This document shows, one piece after another, positions 24,486-39,289 of a stretch of 64,000 nucleotides of DNA. The stretch's first letter is position 1; every line of letters begins with the position of its first letter. The stretch is from Branchiostoma belcheri. Lineage: Eukaryota > Chordata > Leptocardii > Amphioxiformes > Branchiostomatidae. The notes below the pieces were generated by a model that was not told where the DNA came from, did no database searches, and worked only from the letters and a program-made list of their open reading frames with translations. The translations under genes were made by a program, and so were the position numbers. The stretch is taken from positions 382,884 to 446,883 of the forward strand of contig NW_017804420.1 of NCBI RefSeq assembly GCF_001625305.1, read 5' to 3'.

Positions 24486-27400
24486 ATGGAGGGCATCAAA
24501 GTAGCGCTGGTCGCATTTCTGGTGGTAGTTTGCGAGGGATCGCCAGTCGAGGTAAGCATATGCGAGAGAAAGGTAGTTAGAAACTTAGTGTGGAAAATAA
24601 TTTTCGTTTGAGCGTTTTTTAATATGAAAATATGCCCCTTTCTGGCAGCCTGCTGTCAGCTTGTTTTAATCTCGGAGGTTATTCTACCTGTAACCTCCTT
24701 GTTTTAACCGGACAACATTTGGAAAATAAACACCTAGCCATCAGTTAAACAACATATCATCTACCCGGGAACTCAGCGCTTTGAGGTGTTTTTGCTACAT
24801 TTGTCAATTCTTCGTTAGACTTGTTTTTTGTTCAGGTTTGGTAACCAAAAGTTTTAGAGGATGTCTAACATGTATATCTTTTTTTCCCTTCTACAGAAAA
24901 GACAAGTACAAGTACAACTACCGAATAATCTGTTACAAAGTAAGTCCGCTGTTGTTGTTTTCCTGATTTTGTTCACTACGCAAAATCCATTCTTCACGTA
25001 CACATTTAAGTGTGCATATATGCGTAAAGATTTTGGTATCTTCACTTGCGTCTACCTTTGCACATACTTTAAGGCATGCTTAAGGTGGGATTTCGTGCAG
25101 TGGTTGTATTCTCGTCTTAGATCTGACTCTACTTCATAATAAACGAGATAGAAGCTATAAGCAGCATTCGCTACATTTTTTAGGTACCTGAAAATGTATT
25201 TCCTTGGCGAAAAATGTCTTACCACTCGAATGATCAACGCAAGAGCATTTTGACGCGTACTTTCCATTGTCAGAATGTGTGTAGACTCAGGACAACCGCC
25301 TACACTAGAGCAAACACTTTTTACTGTACTGGCATTTATAATGGGAGTGCGCTTTGCCTAAGTATTGACTTTCCCTATTCGGCGCTTTTTCCGTATGTTC
25401 ATAAATCATACGCTGTCGCTTGGGTCAACCACTGCATCTTTTAAACATAACTGAAAGCACGCGTAAAGGTATACGCGAGTGAAGAAACGCAATCTTTACG
25501 AAGGCTTTAAGGTGTGCGTAAAGGATAGATTTTGTGTAGTAAATTATAACTTTGTACGCCGTGTTGAAAACTGGCGATATTTAGACCTTACTGAATTCAA
25601 CTGTTCTTCTGGATCCACTGCGTTCAATGTCTACCGCCTTCTTGGTCTGCCGTAAGCTGGCACAACAACATTTCAATTACAAGGATAACTAACCAACTAG
25701 CAAGCTAATCCATTAAAGTACAGTATACTGTGCAGATTGATACAGTGTTAACTATCGCTGTGTTACATCCCTGTATGTACTCCGGGTTGTTGTTTTTTTT
25801 TTGGGACGTTTTAGCGCATTCTGGTTACAGACGACGTCGCCGCTGTTGCTACTTTATACGGCTAAGTGCCCATATCCATAGTCATGTCAACGTGTTCTGG
25901 TAGCCAAGCCTACTTTAGCTGTAGCTGCCGAGTCTTTTTCGAGACTCGGCAGCTGAAATAAGTTTGGATACCAAGCTAATGTCAACACATACGTTCTGGC
26001 TGATTTCCCTGTTGTTCAGCCACCAAGTGTTCTGCGCTGTGTTTAGAGTTCAAAGGCTACAAATATATGACGCAATTTTCGCTGATGGCAGTAGTGTCTT
26101 TATGTATTGTCTGGAATTCTTAGAGCCAAATTTGCCAACACCTATATATAAACACACCTTGTCAGTGTATCCAGAACCGTGCTTTATCCAGAAATACACT
26201 CAAGCACGGTTTTGGAGAGTCCATGTTCATGGATACGCGGAGGCTATCCAGAACCGTGCCTGATCCTATAGCTAATCCTAACCCATTCGGTTCTGGACGC
26301 AATACAACACAGCCGGGACGTCCAACAATCCGTGACATATGCATTCATTGTAAATACAATATTTTCTGTACTTTAACCCAATGAGGTTTAAAATAATCTT
26401 GATTTTTAACCTCCCTGGTTAACCTTAGAATATATGGTTAGCCGTGTCAATGTCCGTACAGCATCCATGGCCAGACATAACCTTTGAAAGACAAGAACCT
26501 CCCCATGTGTTACGAAAGCCTTGTTTATGACTTCCCTGCCATTTCACGTGATACAAGGTTCAGACCTGTCAATCTTGCCTTTGCTAATAGCAGAATAGTA
26601 GACACTGGAGCCATGACTCGGGATTAAGAGACTAGCGAAGCGGGCCGCTCTAATGCCTAAGTTGTGCTTGCCTCCGCGGCGTTCCGTCACAGTAATTATA
26701 AAACAAACACTGTCCACTCGTCCTCGATAAGCTATGTACATGAGCGGGAGTTTGCAGTGTAAATTTCAGACCAGACGCAAACCGCCCTGTAGAAGAAACC
26801 GACCGGATCTTCTGGTCTTATGTCTCACACTGTCTTCGACACGTTGCTAAGATACGCACGCCCACACTTCTTAGAGTTTAAGTGATGAGCAAACTCAGGC
26901 GTGGTGACAGAAGATATCGTGTGTAAAATCTGAGTCCTGAACTTTTTATTTATCAGAACGGAAAGAGATGCAAACACACCAGGAATAATGGTGTCTAATG
27001 GCCGATGTATTGCCTATGTTGACAATGCTTAAATGCTTGTCAAATAATGCATCAGCTATTCACTGGACTGTGACTAGGAGCTATATTTGACCTATAGCTT
27101 CAATTTTCCATCAAAGATGAGGAGGCGTCTTTCTTTTCTTGGAAGCCCCGACATGGTGAAATTCAATCGTGTCTCATTTTCTAGGTGGTCTAGTTTTCAT
27201 TCTGCACTAAATATAGTACTACATACGAGCATAACGAATGTGTTTAGCTTTATGATATGGTGATATAGTTTAGAATAAAAACACTAAAAACATGTACATC
27301 TATACTAAACGTCACATTGAGACACATACAAGTAACATATATGTGAAGATGTTTATTGAAGAGAAACACATTATATAGTGAAGTACGTTTAAACTCTTAT

Positions 27401-28150
27401 TTCGACCAACACAAGAAATTGGACTTACCCAAATCTTAGACTGTACAACTCAAGTCTTTGTCAAGGAATGCACAATCCACCGCTTCTGTGACGTCACGTT
27501 ATGCAGATGACACACGTGACTCGGCGAGCAGTGGATCATAGGTTGCAGAAAGTCTGTGGCGCCCCCCCGTCTAAGAGCTAATGACCTTTTAATTCTATCT
27601 CATTAGGCGGCAGTCTTTTGTCTGAGTACATCATGATGATCATGGACCAAATCTTACAAGTGAACGAAAATGAAGGTAGGACGACTTTGACACATTGATG
27701 ATCATTCGTAACATTGTATAGAATGGGTTACTCAAAATGCCGTTTGCACAGTTGTTATATTACACAACAGTCATACGAGAATTGGCGTTTGGAGAATCGC
27801 ATTGAATTGTGCTGGAAATATAATGTTACTTAAAATCACTTTTGATTGTACATATGTTGATATGCTCAATCTTCTATGTACACGTACTAACCACCACGAT
27901 TTCTACCAATAGACCCAAATAACAAAGTGGACAATAATTAACTTCAAATTAAAAGCACATTCTTATCCCAAACTACATAGTCTTTGTAAGGTGTATTAGT
28001 CTCAGGGTACTACTATGTATGTTATGTAGCAATATATAGATGCCATATTTTGTACATTGTACAGTTGTTGTTCAATAAAGATTATTATGTTGTGTTTGCC
28101 CGTCCACAGGCATGGACCTGTTTGAGGGTGATATCAAGGGCGTTGATTGG
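24486..28150 (+). CDS. Astacin gene: signal peptide and propeptide exons 1-4
   Basis: Exon 1 (24486-24551) encodes [20 protein letters not shown], a clear signal peptide. Three small exons (43, 69 and 41 nt) encode a propeptide of about 55 residues. The last carries FEGDIKG: in astacins the aspartate of the FxGD motif binds the catalytic zinc and keeps the zymogen inactive. The start codon was chosen because it opens the signal peptide and lies about 300 nt after a TATA-like box. Intron 2 (24940-27606) is 2.7 kb and intron 4 (28151-30327) is 2.2 kb; both hold repeats only. Confidence 0.8.
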
Positions 28151-30590
28151 GTAAGTTTGCGGTCTTTGCATTCACGTGACTATGACGTCAACATTATCCG
28201 CCATATTTGACGGTCAAACCTAAAAGTTGCCGGGTAAATTTTAACGTCACGTGATACACAAAATAATATGCCCACATGCTTATACAGTGACGTCATAACC
28301 AAACATCATTTTGTAAATGCTCTCGCATGATCTTCAACTTCAAGTTCAATTGTCCCTATTTGAATCATTAACAAGTAATTAAGACTTTCGATCTATCTAT
28401 CTCTGCTTCTATCTACTACTTTTCAATCAGAGGTTGGACCTGTTTCGGGCGTTTTAGGGCGTTTTTCGGGCGATTATCGTTTTTTTATTATCTTTTCTTA
28501 GTTTAAACTGGCCTATAAACCCGACGAAAAGAAGAATAAAAGAAAGCCTGACAAAACCCAAAACGTCCAAACCAAGCCCAACTTCTGCTTGGAGAGTTTC
28601 TATCTACCTACCACTCATCATATGTCTCCAATAACTGTCTTCTCCGAATGAAATCTGCTCACTAATCTTCATGCTACTTCTCCTCTGTTCTAACAACGCT
28701 CACTTGTTAGGAGAGAACCACACATAGGAATCGCGTAAGTACTGAGCTGGGGGTCTATACGTGGGACAATGTTGATATCACACCCGGGACGGAAGTTTTG
28801 TTTTCGGTCACGTTAATTGATAGTTTGTGTGTTTGTGTCGAGTCCGCACTGGGACATGGGAAATCGATTCATTTGTTCTTAATACGATTGTATGAGTAAC
28901 AATCCATTGTGTGATGTAACTCAATCGTATATTTCCCCTTGATCATACAGCACAGTTCCAAAACATTCACCGATAACCAGTACAATACCGGAAGCCTAAA
29001 ATCTTCGATTTCCTGTTTGAACATGTAATATGACCTATCCATTAACTACTAAGTGCTTTTCTACTTACGCGTGTATTAATAAACACAAGTCTTCTTGGAA
29101 CACATCCTGAATCTGTATGAGACCAGACGTAACCCAGTACTCAGAAACCACCGCGTACGCACACGCCTTGTTGCTAGGCCTACGTAGGTACTCTGAAATC
29201 TCACCAAATATTGAATGATGTGTGCGTGGCTCCAAAGAGGTATTAAAAAGATTCTTATTAATCTAGCCATTCTAATCAGACCTGTTATTACCTTCGCCAA
29301 GAAGGTTATGTTTTCAGGGGCGTTCGTGTATGTGTGTGTCTGTCTGTCTGTCTGTAAACACGATAACTTGAGAAGGCCTTGATGGATTGTCTTGATACTT
29401 GGTAGGTGGGTAGGTCTTGATGAGACCTCAAAATGATTAGATTTTGGACCCCCTAGCGGCTTGTTATGGTACTGCAGCTGAACTTCCGGTTTTGATATCT
29501 CATGATCTAGACATGCTATGGTGATGAAATTTAGATGGTAGGTAGCTCTTGTGCTGGGGAAGAAGTGACGTGAGTTTAGGCCCCCTAGCGGCTTGCTCTG
29601 GAACTGCAGCGATATATTCTTGAAAATATTCAAAAAGGGATAACTCAAGAACCGGTTGACGGATCGTCGTGATTTTTGGTATGTAGCTAGCTTACGTGCT
29701 GCTCAATATAATTATGTGACAATTATGCAAATATGGATGTAATTTGTATAATTTATGGGGAAATTCTATAAATCAGCTGTATTCCATGATAGGACAATTA
29801 AAGCTTGTGACATTGGTAATTGACAACGAAAGAAACACAGGAAAATATTGATTATGTTAATAATGACCTAATTTGCATAATTAATGAGAAAATTTTATAA
29901 TTATGTAATGATAACTGCCTGGAATTTCATACTTGTGGTATTTGAAAGTTAAATTGAGGTGAACATCATTAAACATAATTTATTCAAATCAGGACCTCAT
30001 TTGCATAATTTATGAGGAAATGCTAGAATGCATTGTTTGTTAGTATAAGACTGTTTTTTGGTTGAGATTATGATAAAATGATATAATTCATGAAAATTAG
30101 GTTCCTATTTCTTAAATCAGGGGGGAATAATCTAATGTATAATTTGTCAGTCATAAAGATTAACATCATTTGGCGAAGGTATGAGATCGGGGAACTCTAG
30201 TTATTGCTTGCTATACTTTCTTGGAATGGCGCCTAAAGAAACATACTGTAGTACCTCTTGTTAATGCTAGGTGATTTTTGGCCATCTCTGCTATCAATGA
30301 TAATAAAACATCAACTTTATTCCCCAGACTACGAGGAATGCTATCCGTGACAGGACTAAGATCTGGCAGACCAGGGAGGTGCCGTACATCATAGACCCCT
30401 CAGTCTGTGAGTACCGAGTCCACACTGGACGTGTATCTGTATCTGTATCTGTATGGATGTCTTGCTTAATCATCAAAAATGAGATTAGTGCTACTTGCGA
30501 GATTAGTGCAACTTGTTATGCTGTGTTACTAAAAGGATAAACGATATAAGAAACGATAGTCCGATAATAGCTTTGGAATACATGGAGAGA

Positions 30591-30682
<92 letters not shown>

Positions 30683-33600
30683 GATAGAATGGTTTTATTT
30701 ACACGCAATTTTTGCAACCTTTAAAAAGTACACTTAGCTTACAGTTGTCACAAATAAGCAGCTATGTCGGTTTACAGTAGCTGAATTGAATTGTGACATA
30801 GCATAGAAGCATATGTACGTTACAACAATAAAATTATCTCAGATAAATTTGTATATTCTTATAAAAACTCTTCTTAGGATTGCATTGTGATGAAATTAGA
30901 CTTATTACATCGTCTACTAGTAGACCTTTCTTTTAGTAAGACTCTGTGTCTTGTCCTTTAGCTCCCGAGGCGCAGGCAGCCATCCAGGAGGCTATCCAGG
31001 AGTTCCACTCCAAGACGTGTCTGAGGTTCAGACAGAGAACCACGGAGACAGACTACATCCTCTTCAAGAAAATCGGCGGGTGGGTATGAATGGGCTACGT
31101 GACACTGTATAAAACTCGATATTTAAGCATACCGGTATAGGCCGTAAACCATCCGTAAACGCCACGTTATGTAGATAGCACACGTGATCAAGTTTGTGGC
31201 GCCCCCCGTCACTCATAGCTTCTGTAATGCCTCTTGCATACAAGTCTGGTTCCGTATCCAAGATTCTTACTTCGCCCAATGTGACCGAATGTTTTTGTCT
31301 TTACTGAGCCTGCCTGTACGCTGAAAAACACAAAATTTTACAATTTTACATTATAGAACGATATAGTTTTATATGTTGTCTTTGCATCTCGGACTGCTCA
31401 ACCGCTATGCTGTAATGTTATTCGTATAGAACTTGTATTCGTCTCTGTCAGTTATACTTTCTTTCTTTGTCGAGGCTAATACACTGTAGTAGCAAACGCT
31501 AGAGTTGCACGAAATTGTGCCCTGTACCTCCGTGAATAGTTTCATCATGTTGGAAAGTCACTGAGTAAAGAGACCCTTTTTTCACAACCTGTCGGCTGTG
31601 AATAAACCACTTGGTTGTGTAAAAAGAGTCTCTTTACTCTGCGCCCTGTACCTTTTCATGTTGAGAAATAGATTTTAAAAATGTTGCTTCTGTCCGTAGC
31701 TGCTGGTCTAACGTTGGCCGGACGGGCGGAATGCAGGAGTTGTCTGTGGGGGACGGGTGCGAGTTTAAGGGCACGGTGGCTCACGAGATGATGCACGCTC
31801 TGGGCTTCTGGCACGAGCAGTCGCGGACGGACAGGGACAACTACATCAACGTCATGTGGCAGAACATTCAGGACGGTGGGTACTGTTTATCTGTTTATTA
31901 ATAACTTTATTCGCAAAATCATGCCCGAAGGCTAATTGCTTTTACAATCAAGTATAATACTCATCACACAGTAACAGGAGACAGGTAACAACTGTCTGGA
32001 AAAAAAAACTTCTACTTCTACTACTACGCTATCTATTGTGGGGTTCGACTTCTTCTTTGAAGGCAGTGGATAATGAATAGTCCCACATTCTGCATAATTA
32101 GTGGGTTTTGTGATCTTAGTAGAAATGCAGTTTTTTGGTGATCTTCTAAATGACAAAAGGATGGAGAAATTGTTGTAACTGTCTGAAATAATCTGTTTCT
32201 TTCGGTCTCATAGTGAGGACACTGGCTAACAAAATGTAGAATTCACCACAAGTACAAACATACAAGTGGAAGGGAGGACAAAACAGGTGCATTGACACCT
32301 TTACAAGTTGTCCTCCCAAACACAACAATATAAATACAGTGCAATACAAATTACAAAGTCGAACAATTGTTGACATGAAATACAAATTCCTACAATAACA
32401 TACAATAGTCATTAAAATACAATACAATGAATACACTGCCATAAAATATCATTCATTATATACATTATATACTGTGTGAGGACATCCCGTTACTCATATC
32501 GTACTGTCAGTGTTTCTAACACTGCATGAAAGGTAGTATTTTCCAATTTCGATAAAAGCCAAGTAAGTATGGTTTGGCATTTGATGATTAATGTAACCAT
32601 TGTAAGACTTAATTGACATGAATTGCTATTGTTGTTGAGGCAAACATTCCCAGACGTACCTGCCAGATTGACCTAGGACACAATCCCACAATAGCTAGAA
32701 TAACACAGGGAGTTAGATAAAGTCACGTCAATGTTTAATGTACAACGATTGTCACGGGTACAATGTATGGCAAATGATAAGGTTACTAGTTGGCATGCGT
32801 CTATCATAATGCTACATATATGGTCAACCGTTACTGTATCTGACAGAGTGGTATATAGATATACAGGGCTCACTCCACAAAAGGTTGATGTGCCAATAGC
32901 GGCTAACACACTACCACATAAAAGTAACGTTAACCATTACCAAACTTACCTCCTTATACCCCCACGCCCCAGAGGAATACAACTTCATCTTTGACAAATT
33001 ACCCACAATGCACCACATTGCGCATGCTCAGTCTTATTTGTGAACGTCCTTATATACCTACGTTGTGTCCATGCACCCCCAGGGAAGGAGCACAACTTCA
33101 ACAAGTACTCTCAGGACCAGGTGGACACCCTGGGCATGCCCTACGACTACGGCTCCATCATGCACTACTCGCAGTACGCCTTCTCCAAGAACGGCCAGCC
33201 CACCATCACCCCCAAACAGTCCACCCCTGACGCCCTCGGCCAGAGGAACGGGCTCAGCGACACGGACGTGCAGAAGATCCAGCTGCTCTACAGCTGCTCA
33301 GGAGGTCAGTGTTTTGGCGACGCCTAAGAGGCGGAGCCTATTATACGTTTAGGGCATTCTCAACCTTCCCTTGGATCCAGTAGCCCCGCCCACCTCCGTC
33401 AAACCGTAGAAATGCAAAATATTTGACGGACATGCAGCCGCTCTCCCATTGGTCGAACCGCTAATTGCCATTCTCTCATTGGTTGAACTGATGATTATGA
33501 TGGACAACAAAGTCCTACTTTTAATAGGAGTTCAGAGCAGGGAAGATACATGTAGTGATGTCGTTCAAGGATGAAGTGGCTAAAGTGCTGTATCTGAAAC

Positions 33601-34578
33601 AGGTGTGTTTGTTGAAAGGAAATGCCCTCTGGTACATTGTACCTGTATCCGGTTTTGTTACGAGCAGAAGACCATATTTAAATGGATCTAAACTATAGCT
33701 AAACTTCACCTAAACGAATCTACATTTCTCTTCTGACAGGTTCTTCTGGCTCGGGAACAACCGGCACTGCGGCCCCTACCGTTACCCCCAACAACTGGTC
33801 CAGCTGGTCCAGTTGGAGCGAGTGTAGCCTGGACTGTCAGAAGACCCGCCAGCGTTTCTGCACCGACGCAAACAACGTCGGTTGTGTGGGAGACTCCACT
33901 GAGGTGGCGCAGTGCCCACTGCCTTGCTCTCGTGAGTACGGCCCTGTAGACTTTGATACTTTACTACTCCAATAGCTTTCATGCATATACAAAATACTGG
34001 TGAAATGGCCAAGTGGGTAGAGTATTCGCCCAGCATTCGGTAGGTCCTGAGTTCGTTCCCCGGCCGAGTCATACCAAAGGCTTTAAAAACTTTTTCTGCT
34101 TAGAACTCAACATATAGCAAAGGACAGTCTTCTGGATATGTTTTTTTTTTTTCATTTTAATTTATAAAACCCTGAACAGGAAAGTCTGATGACTATTGCT
34201 TCTTTCCCCTGTGTTGTAGCCGTGACAGCTATCGGCTGCTGGGTGGACAACCTGAGTTCCCCTCCGGTACCTTCCATGGAGAACTCTGATGCTAGCCTGG
34301 CCGACAACTACAGAACCCGCACCAGCGCTATCAGGAAATGCGCCGACGTCGCTAATGCACGTGGCTACCAGGTACGTCCAACCATGTGGAGAGAGGAGTT
34401 CTGGCAATGTTTCGCAGATAGTGGCCCTTTCTTAGGTAGTAGTAGCCGTAATAGTCGTAGTAGTAGTAGTAGTAATAGTTGTACTAGTAGTAGCATCAGT
34501 AGTAGTAGTAGAATCAGTAGTTGTAGTAGAAGAAGTAGTAGTAGAAGAAGTAGTAGTAGCATCAGTAGTTATAGTACT

Positions 34579-34611
<33 letters not shown>

Positions 34612-37600
34612 GGTGGTGGTAGTACATGTAGTAGTAGTAGTAGCATCAGTAGTTGTAGTACTAGCAATAGTAGTAGAAGTAATAGCAGCAGAGCAGCAGC
34701 AGCAGTAGTAGTAGTAGCCGTAGTTGTAGAAGTAGTACCTGCAAACCATACAACGAAGAGGTGCTAATATTCATCTCGATAATATCCATGGTTGTGGTTC
34801 CAGGTGTTCGCGATCGGTGACAACGGCAAGTGTTACTCCAGCTCCACCGCCCACACCACGTACATGTCCCTCGGTCCGTCCGGCGGCTGCAGCGCGAACG
34901 GCAGGGGAGGAACCAACGCCATCAACGCCTATTCGTTCTCTTCAGGTCCGTACTTTGGAGTGTCACCAATGCTTTGTTTTTACATCGAATGAAAGACCTT
35001 TAATGTACGTTTATGCTGTTACAAGCTTAGTACAGGTCATGATGATAAGCTATTTCCAATTCGAGATACTTGTACATTAATTTTGTCCCACCTTCTGTAC
35101 TTCTGTGTATAGAGCATTTTCGATTGTCTATAATTGCCTTGTAACTTTTTTATTGTTCTGTACAAGTAGCGGTGTGTATAAAAGTTGCATCACTTGAATT
35201 CGTAATCACTTTGTCCTGTTCATGTATTTTTTTTGTAATCTCCAAGTAGATCTTTGGTGGCCGCAATACAGTATATTAATACGTCAAATGGTAACTTTGG
35301 TGGCCAATTTGATTTTCCCTTGCTCCCCGAATGAATTTGCTTGGAGATTATGTTTTATGTATTACGGATGAAAGAGAAATTTTATCTTTCTGCTCTAGGA
35401 TCGATCGACGGGCAGTGGGGTGAGTGGGGACCGTGGGGCACGTGCACCAAGTCCTGTGGCGTCGGCACTCAGCACCGCTACCGGCAGTGCAACAACCCGA
35501 TCCCTGCGAACGGCGGAGCCGACTGCCAAGGGAACAATTTTGAAGTGCAGTTCTGCAACACTGATGAGTGCCCAGGTAAGCCTTTACGTTCTATTTTAGG
35601 CAGCCAAAGCGATTTCAGGGCAGCAAAACTGGATTTTCAAACTCCATTTTCTCAACTTTCATTTTCAATGTAATAAGTTGAATCATATACGTCTATGAAG
35701 GTTTGCCATCTAGGTAATTTTTTTGGCGTAAGTAAAATCAACCCTTTTTCGTAGCATAAAATGCAATGTCGCTGATAGCAAACGTTTTGCTCGTTTCATA
35801 TCGTCTGCCAAGGTTCTAGCTATTTTTTGTGGTACCAAAGTAAAGGGACTCCTCGCATAGCTTGTTTCTAGACTACTTCAAACGCTTCGAGTATGCCTGA
35901 TGATGAAAATGTGCAGATTTTCTCACCCTGGCTATTTTTGCTAGTTTTGCGGCCCTAAAATTGCATTGGATGCCTTATAAACAGCTGAACACTGACCTAG
36001 ATCTGTCAGTAAACGGGTACCTCGTAGCCACTGTCACTATGGGGAATAATCACGTTCTATTAAAGTCCACGCGTCTGTGGCCACGTACTCTTACAGTGTA
36101 CAATTTATCACACCTGTTTACGTACAAGGTACCATTATTTACAGCTCTCTGCACAGTGAGTGTAACTTGTATAATCGCCTTCCGGGCAACAGAGATTACA
36201 ACAGATCAACATCATAATGTTTGACGTTGTTTGCGCCATGGCGTGCCAAGGAGGTCATGCTTAATCACACGAAGCTTTGTTCTTAAACGGCCGGTGTTTG
36301 TGCCCTTTGCTAGGGGCTAAAAGCATGTTATTTTTCACGGCAGTCACAGTACACGTGCCGGTCTGGAAAGGCATGATTGAACGCGTGATCGCTGACCCGA
36401 CAATTAATTTGAACTATATCAAACGAATCGCATAGACTATCGCACATGTAAACCAAAATGTATTTGCTTGCACCTAAGACCCCTCCAAAGCTGCTTGCAT
36501 CAGAAAAAAAACATCGCAATGGTTAATAGTCAGAGTCGAGAGGGTTATATTTTAGCCTCCACGTACACAACGTAGGTTCGAAAACAATAAAATTTAGCCA
36601 AATACCAAGAATAATATTATTGAGGCTGTGTCTTGGCTAGGATCGACTCCATGTGTTTACACACATGAAAATCACTACATGGCCCTCCCGTTGATCGAAA
36701 CTAGAGGTGATTCAAGCCAACGTGAGGAAAACGCTACTTGAGTCGCATTTTGATAGTTCTGTTTACACAAGGCAAATGTGTCCCGAGTCGACTCAGCTAA
36801 GTATACTTGCAAGTATTTTGGTGGTTGAAAAGAAGATACCAAATGACCAGGCAGTTACCATTTGCCAGACAGTTGTCGTTATTTGCCATAGGAACTGGCG
36901 TAAAAAGATACCAGTACAAAAAAGAAAGCCATATAAAAGGTTACAAAAAACACGTCAAAAATCAGTCGAAGTCTAAAACTTGTGCTTGGAAAGAAGTCGA
37001 CAGCGCGCAAGTTGTAGTTGCCTCAGAAAACGAGTAGGTAAAACGTGTCTTCATGTAGACTCTGGCCTGCTTTACACATAACTTTTTCAAGTCAACTAGA
37101 ACTCAAGACGACTTGAGCTAGTCGACTTGAGAGAAAATCTCTCTGTGTAGAGAGAAATAATTCAACTCAAGTCGCATTCTAATAAAGACGACTTGAGTCG
37201 TATCCAAACCAGACTTAAGTCGGCCAGCGGGGTGCCGAGTCCGCTAGCTTCGCGTGTGTAAACGGGCGAAGTCGACTTGAGTGTCTCTGCGTAGTAGTCA
37301 GACAAGACCGAGCCACCAAGTTGACTTGGGGGGAGGGTGGCACAACGGGAGTGCCAAGTTGCTTTGCAGCCTCGTGTGTGAACAGAAATTTTTCAAGTCA
37401 ACTTCGCTGAGTCGACTTAGAAATGGTGTGTGTAAAGCGGGCCTCTATATCGCCCTTTTAGCCAACCCCGTGTGCGGTCCGTCCGACCGGGTGGGCCCGA
37501 GCGGGGAGATCAGGCTTACCACGTTCCCCGCCCCGTACGAACCCTTCCTGAACTGCCGGTACAACATTGACGGCCAGGGGCTGCCCATCACCCTGGAGTT

Positions 37601-39142
37601 CCTGGACCTGGACATCGAGTACGCCTCCAGATGTGTTTACGACTACCTCAAGGTAAAACGCCAGAAATAACAAGTTCATCAACTACTAAGTGCTTTTCTA
37701 CTCACGCATGTATTAATAAACACTTGTCTTCTTGGAACACATTCCGAATCTGTATGAGACCAGACGTAACCCAGTACTAAGAAACCAACGCCTTGTTGCT
37801 ATGCATAGTTTTTTTTACGTAGCTATTCTGTAATCTGAACAAACATTCGATGCTCAAAAGATCTAAATTGTCTTTGTTGGGCTTGAATTCTTTTTCCCAG
37901 AGTAGTGGAAGACGACAGGTCCTCCGTTTTGCTGTAATGAGTGCGTTTTGTGGGGAGAGGAGTTTTCTTTTTGTCAGCAATTGTTGAAAAATTGAGATTG
38001 GATTTTTTGGCTTCTTATGAAAGCCCCCTAGTCCGTGGGTATAGAATTCAAAATTTACAATAAGCGTCTATCCTACGTACAATTATCTACGTTCTATTAT
38101 CCTCCATGCTGTCCATGGTACTGAAAAGGCCATCAGTGCTTTCAACAGAAAACACATGTTAATGTCATGTTACTGTAGTTCTACTGAGTTAGGTACTGCA
38201 ATGTAACGCGTGTTCGTCACGTTTGTTAATAGTAAGTACTGCCACATACTTCCTCAAATACTGACTGCTAAGGCCACACCAAGTAAATTTTATGGATGAC
38301 GTCCTTTGGAGACCCTAAATCTAATGCGAGAGGGCGAAAAAAAACAAGAAGGGCCCTAAAAAACAAGATGCCTAGATTAGAAATATACTAAGAGACGAAA
38401 AATGTTAGGACACAAATCGAATGAGGCGACACAGTGTAATAAGCAAGAAGTCTTTTATTCATCATCAAAACAGCAATAAATCAGGTGGAACAGCAGTTGT
38501 CGTCCTGTCCTGTTTTCGCGTTACGGGTTTCACGTCAATCTGACGATTTGCAGCACTGTCGTGACTCTTTGGTCATAGTAACGGGAAGCGGAATTTCTTG
38601 TTTTTTTTCTAGGAACAGGCCAAAATCAATGCGCGCGCGGACGTCATCCATAAAATTTACTTGGTGTGGCCTAAGCAGAGAAAGCAGTATGTTTAAAGTC
38701 TCGGCCAGGGATCGAACTCATGACCTATTGAATGCAAGGCGAACCCATGTCGCCAGTGCAACGGTCATTACCTGGGTAACCTGGCATTCATCGTCATTGG
38801 TACTGACAAAAATGCACGTGAGGGTTCCTAATCTTCCCATCATGCTCTTGTGTACGCCTCCAGGTGTATGACGGGACGTCTGAGTCTGACGTCATGCTGG
38901 GGAACATCTGCGGCACCACGTCACCGGGCACCATTACGTCATCAGGGGACAAGCTCTTCCTCCTCTTCAAGAGTGACGACTCGACCAGCGGCCGCGGCTA
39001 CAGGATCAGATACACCGTCGCAACCCCAACACAGGGTAGGTAACCAGGATCTCATTCATTGTTAAATTAGCACTGCTAAGTGGTGTTTTGACTCGTAATT
39101 GGTGGATGTTTAGATTCAATTAATAGATAGTATGCACTACTA

Positions 39143-39197
<55 letters not shown>

Positions 39198-39257
39198 AAC
39201 TACTACTACCACTACTACTACTTCTACTACTAATAATACTACATGTACTAAAACTAT

Positions 39258-39289
<32 letters not shown>

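Noticed and set aside
24781..25540. Open frames between astacin exons 2 and 3 as extra exons
   Set aside because: They run through MITE sequence (CACTGCACGAAATCC family) without splice signals in the required phase.
29076..29648. A 190-codon minus-strand frame
   Set aside because: It spans two different interspersed repeats, shows no domain, and lies opposite the astacin gene.
34189..34767. Ser-rich, Leu-rich and Thr-rich frames of up to 190 codons
   Set aside because: They read through an AGT/AGC trinucleotide repeat in an intron; only the first part overlaps a true exon.
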